From positions 930,001-994,000 of the forward strand of contig BSYO01000031.1 of NCBI GenBank assembly GCA_033239525.1: a stretch of DNA of 64,000 nt. The letters run 5' to 3'. A program made the translations under genes and the position numbers. This DNA comes from Nepenthes gracilis. Taxonomy: Eukaryota > Streptophyta > Magnoliopsida > Caryophyllales > Nepenthaceae. This document shows positions 62,759-64,000 of the stretch, piece by piece. The notes beneath the pieces were generated by a model. It searched no databases. It saw nothing but the letters and a program-made list of their open reading frames with translations, and was not told where the DNA came from. Every line of letters starts with the position of its first letter. Position 1 is the first letter of the stretch.

Positions 62759-63031
62759 TCTGGTCGACCGAAACTCTCGCCGCTAGATCCTCTCTGGCCT
62801 GTCTGAGCTCTCGCCGTCAAATCTTCTCTGGCCCGTCTGAGCTTTCGCCGCTAGATCTTCTCTGGCCTGTCTGAGCTTTCGCCGCCATATCTTCTCTGGC
62901 CTGTTAGAGCTCCTCGCCACTAGATCTCTCTGTCCTGCTGGAACTAATCGCCAGATCTTCTCTGGCCTGTCGTAGCTCTTCGTCACCAGATCTTTCCTGG
63001 CCGGTCGAAACTCTTGCTACGAGATCTTCTC
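62759..63031. repeat. 34-bp tandem repeat, about 8 units
   Basis: Unit near TCTGGCCTGTCTGAGCTTTC followed by GCCGCTAGATCTTC. The overlapping minus-strand frames are periodic peptides such as RPEKIWRRKLRQ, produced by the array. Confidence 0.85.
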
Positions 63032-63617
63032 TGGCATGATCTTCACCACGTAGCATTGCTCCAATCAGCAAGCCGATCCCGCTGCAACCCATTACACGAC
63101 AGCAGACCATGTAAAAGTTATGGCGACACTTGCAATGGGAGCTCGACGTGCTTGACCCACTACCCATTGCACCACATCATGTTGCCAGGCACTACACTGG
63201 TTCAGGTCACCTGAGGCAGTATCAGCCGACAATGGGACCCGAACCACTGGCCAATAGGCTACCCAGTCCAACAACAGCATGCTACCCAACCAATTTATGG
63301 CAAAGGACCAAATCCCACGGAGCATAGGGTCCATAGGCCAAGGCGCCTGCCAAAGCACCCCGATGACCCTTTGAAGCGTTACACGCAGACCATGCAATCG
63401 GAGCCTTAAGCAGATCTCGAGGGCATAGCACGTCATTCACTGACAAACACCTACAACGATTCCTTGCCGAATCCAGGTAAGTCTTGCATACATCATATCG
63501 CCTGCTTGAATTATGTTTCTGTTACTAGGATAGTAATATTATCTGCTCATGCGAGTGATTACATAACACTGCATAAAATCATGCGACCTAGACTGACTCT
63601 AACTCGGATGAGTTTTC

Positions 63618-63800
63618 ACTCATTTGTAACTAAACTCTGATCATCCGAAAAACCCGTAAGCAGTCGTAATTAAACACTGGTCATCCAGGTGGCCTATGAG
63701 CGGTCGAAGTAAACCCTGATCATTCAAGCGGCCCATTGGCGGTAGAACTAAACCTCGATCCCGTCACCGAGCGGCCCATGTGTGGTCGAATTCAAAACCT
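63618..63800. repeat. about 42-bp tandem repeat, about 4 units
   Basis: Units share GGTCGAA.TAAACCCTGATCA and AGCGGCCCAT. Divergence between units is high. Confidence 0.65.
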
Positions 63801-64000
63801 TAGGGGGCTTTTCAGCATGCGTGCGACGACCTCCTCCCAAAGGAGAGAGCACCATCAGTCAATGACGGTCGGCAAATTAGGACAAGACGCAAGAAAGCTA
63901 TGACATCCTCAAAAAGGACCAAGCATTGATAGTATATGCGGGTGACGGCCTAGGCTAGCAAAAGCCCAGTAATGATAGCCTCAAAGCTTAGCTGGCAACC

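Larger units (their letters stand above)
61636..64000 (-). mobile_element. inner part of the second Tat-like element
   Basis: By position this should be the region between pol and the antisense ORF, read on the minus strand. I see no pol domain. It holds a minus-strand frame (62319-62062), two tandem arrays (62759-63031, 63618-63800) and GC-richer unclassified DNA. The true inner boundary lies beyond the window or cannot be seen, and other nested elements are possible. Confidence 0.4.

Overview
This is a 64 kb piece of an AT-rich nuclear plant genome, almost certainly from a flowering plant. The evidence is spliced genes with GT-AG introns, plant-type LTR retrotransposons (Ty3/gypsy Tat and chromovirus, Ty1/copia), LINE and Au-type SINE remnants, and many small terminal-inverted-repeat elements. 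The sequence alone does not name the species. Only two host protein genes are supported, both on the minus strand and both apparently intact. Most other open frames lie in repeats or are antisense shadows.

Layout. 1-7.9 kb is a stack of LTR-retrotransposon pieces: the 3' end of a Tat-like element with a reverse-oriented extra ORF, a long LTR-like block, a clean solo LTR (3772-5123, target duplication CTTAT), and an internally deleted chromovirus-like element with two zinc knuckles. 8.1-15.0 kb is BUD31 (splicing factor, 145 aa, three coding exons, a 5.6 kb intron in the 5' UTR). 15.0-19.9 kb is intergenic and holds a family of TIR elements. 20.0-45.9 kb is an FBL11-like BTB/POZ-LRR gene, which I could join exon by exon into 19 coding exons and 943 codons with every splice phase matching. 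Its first intron uses a GC donor. Its introns carry a copia fragment, a LINE fragment, SINE remnants and many copies of one small element. 46.0-64.0 kb is again gene-poor: nested TIR element plus two solo LTRs, two minisatellites with 47-49 bp units, several LTR-like blocks, and a second Tat-like 3' end in opposite orientation to the one at the left edge.

How it fits together. BUD31 acts in the spliceosome, and FBL11-like proteins combine a BTB fold with leucine-rich repeats and are presumed ubiquitin-ligase adaptors. The two genes share no pathway visible here; they are neighbours in a repeat-rich region. The strongest unusual signals are (i) a compact GATATATCG-rich element family with about 8-bp target duplications, at nine or more sites and almost all inside or just beside these two genes, and (ii) the matched pair of Tat-like 3' ends at the two window edges, each with an antisense gypsy-type ORF and a tandem array of different copy number.
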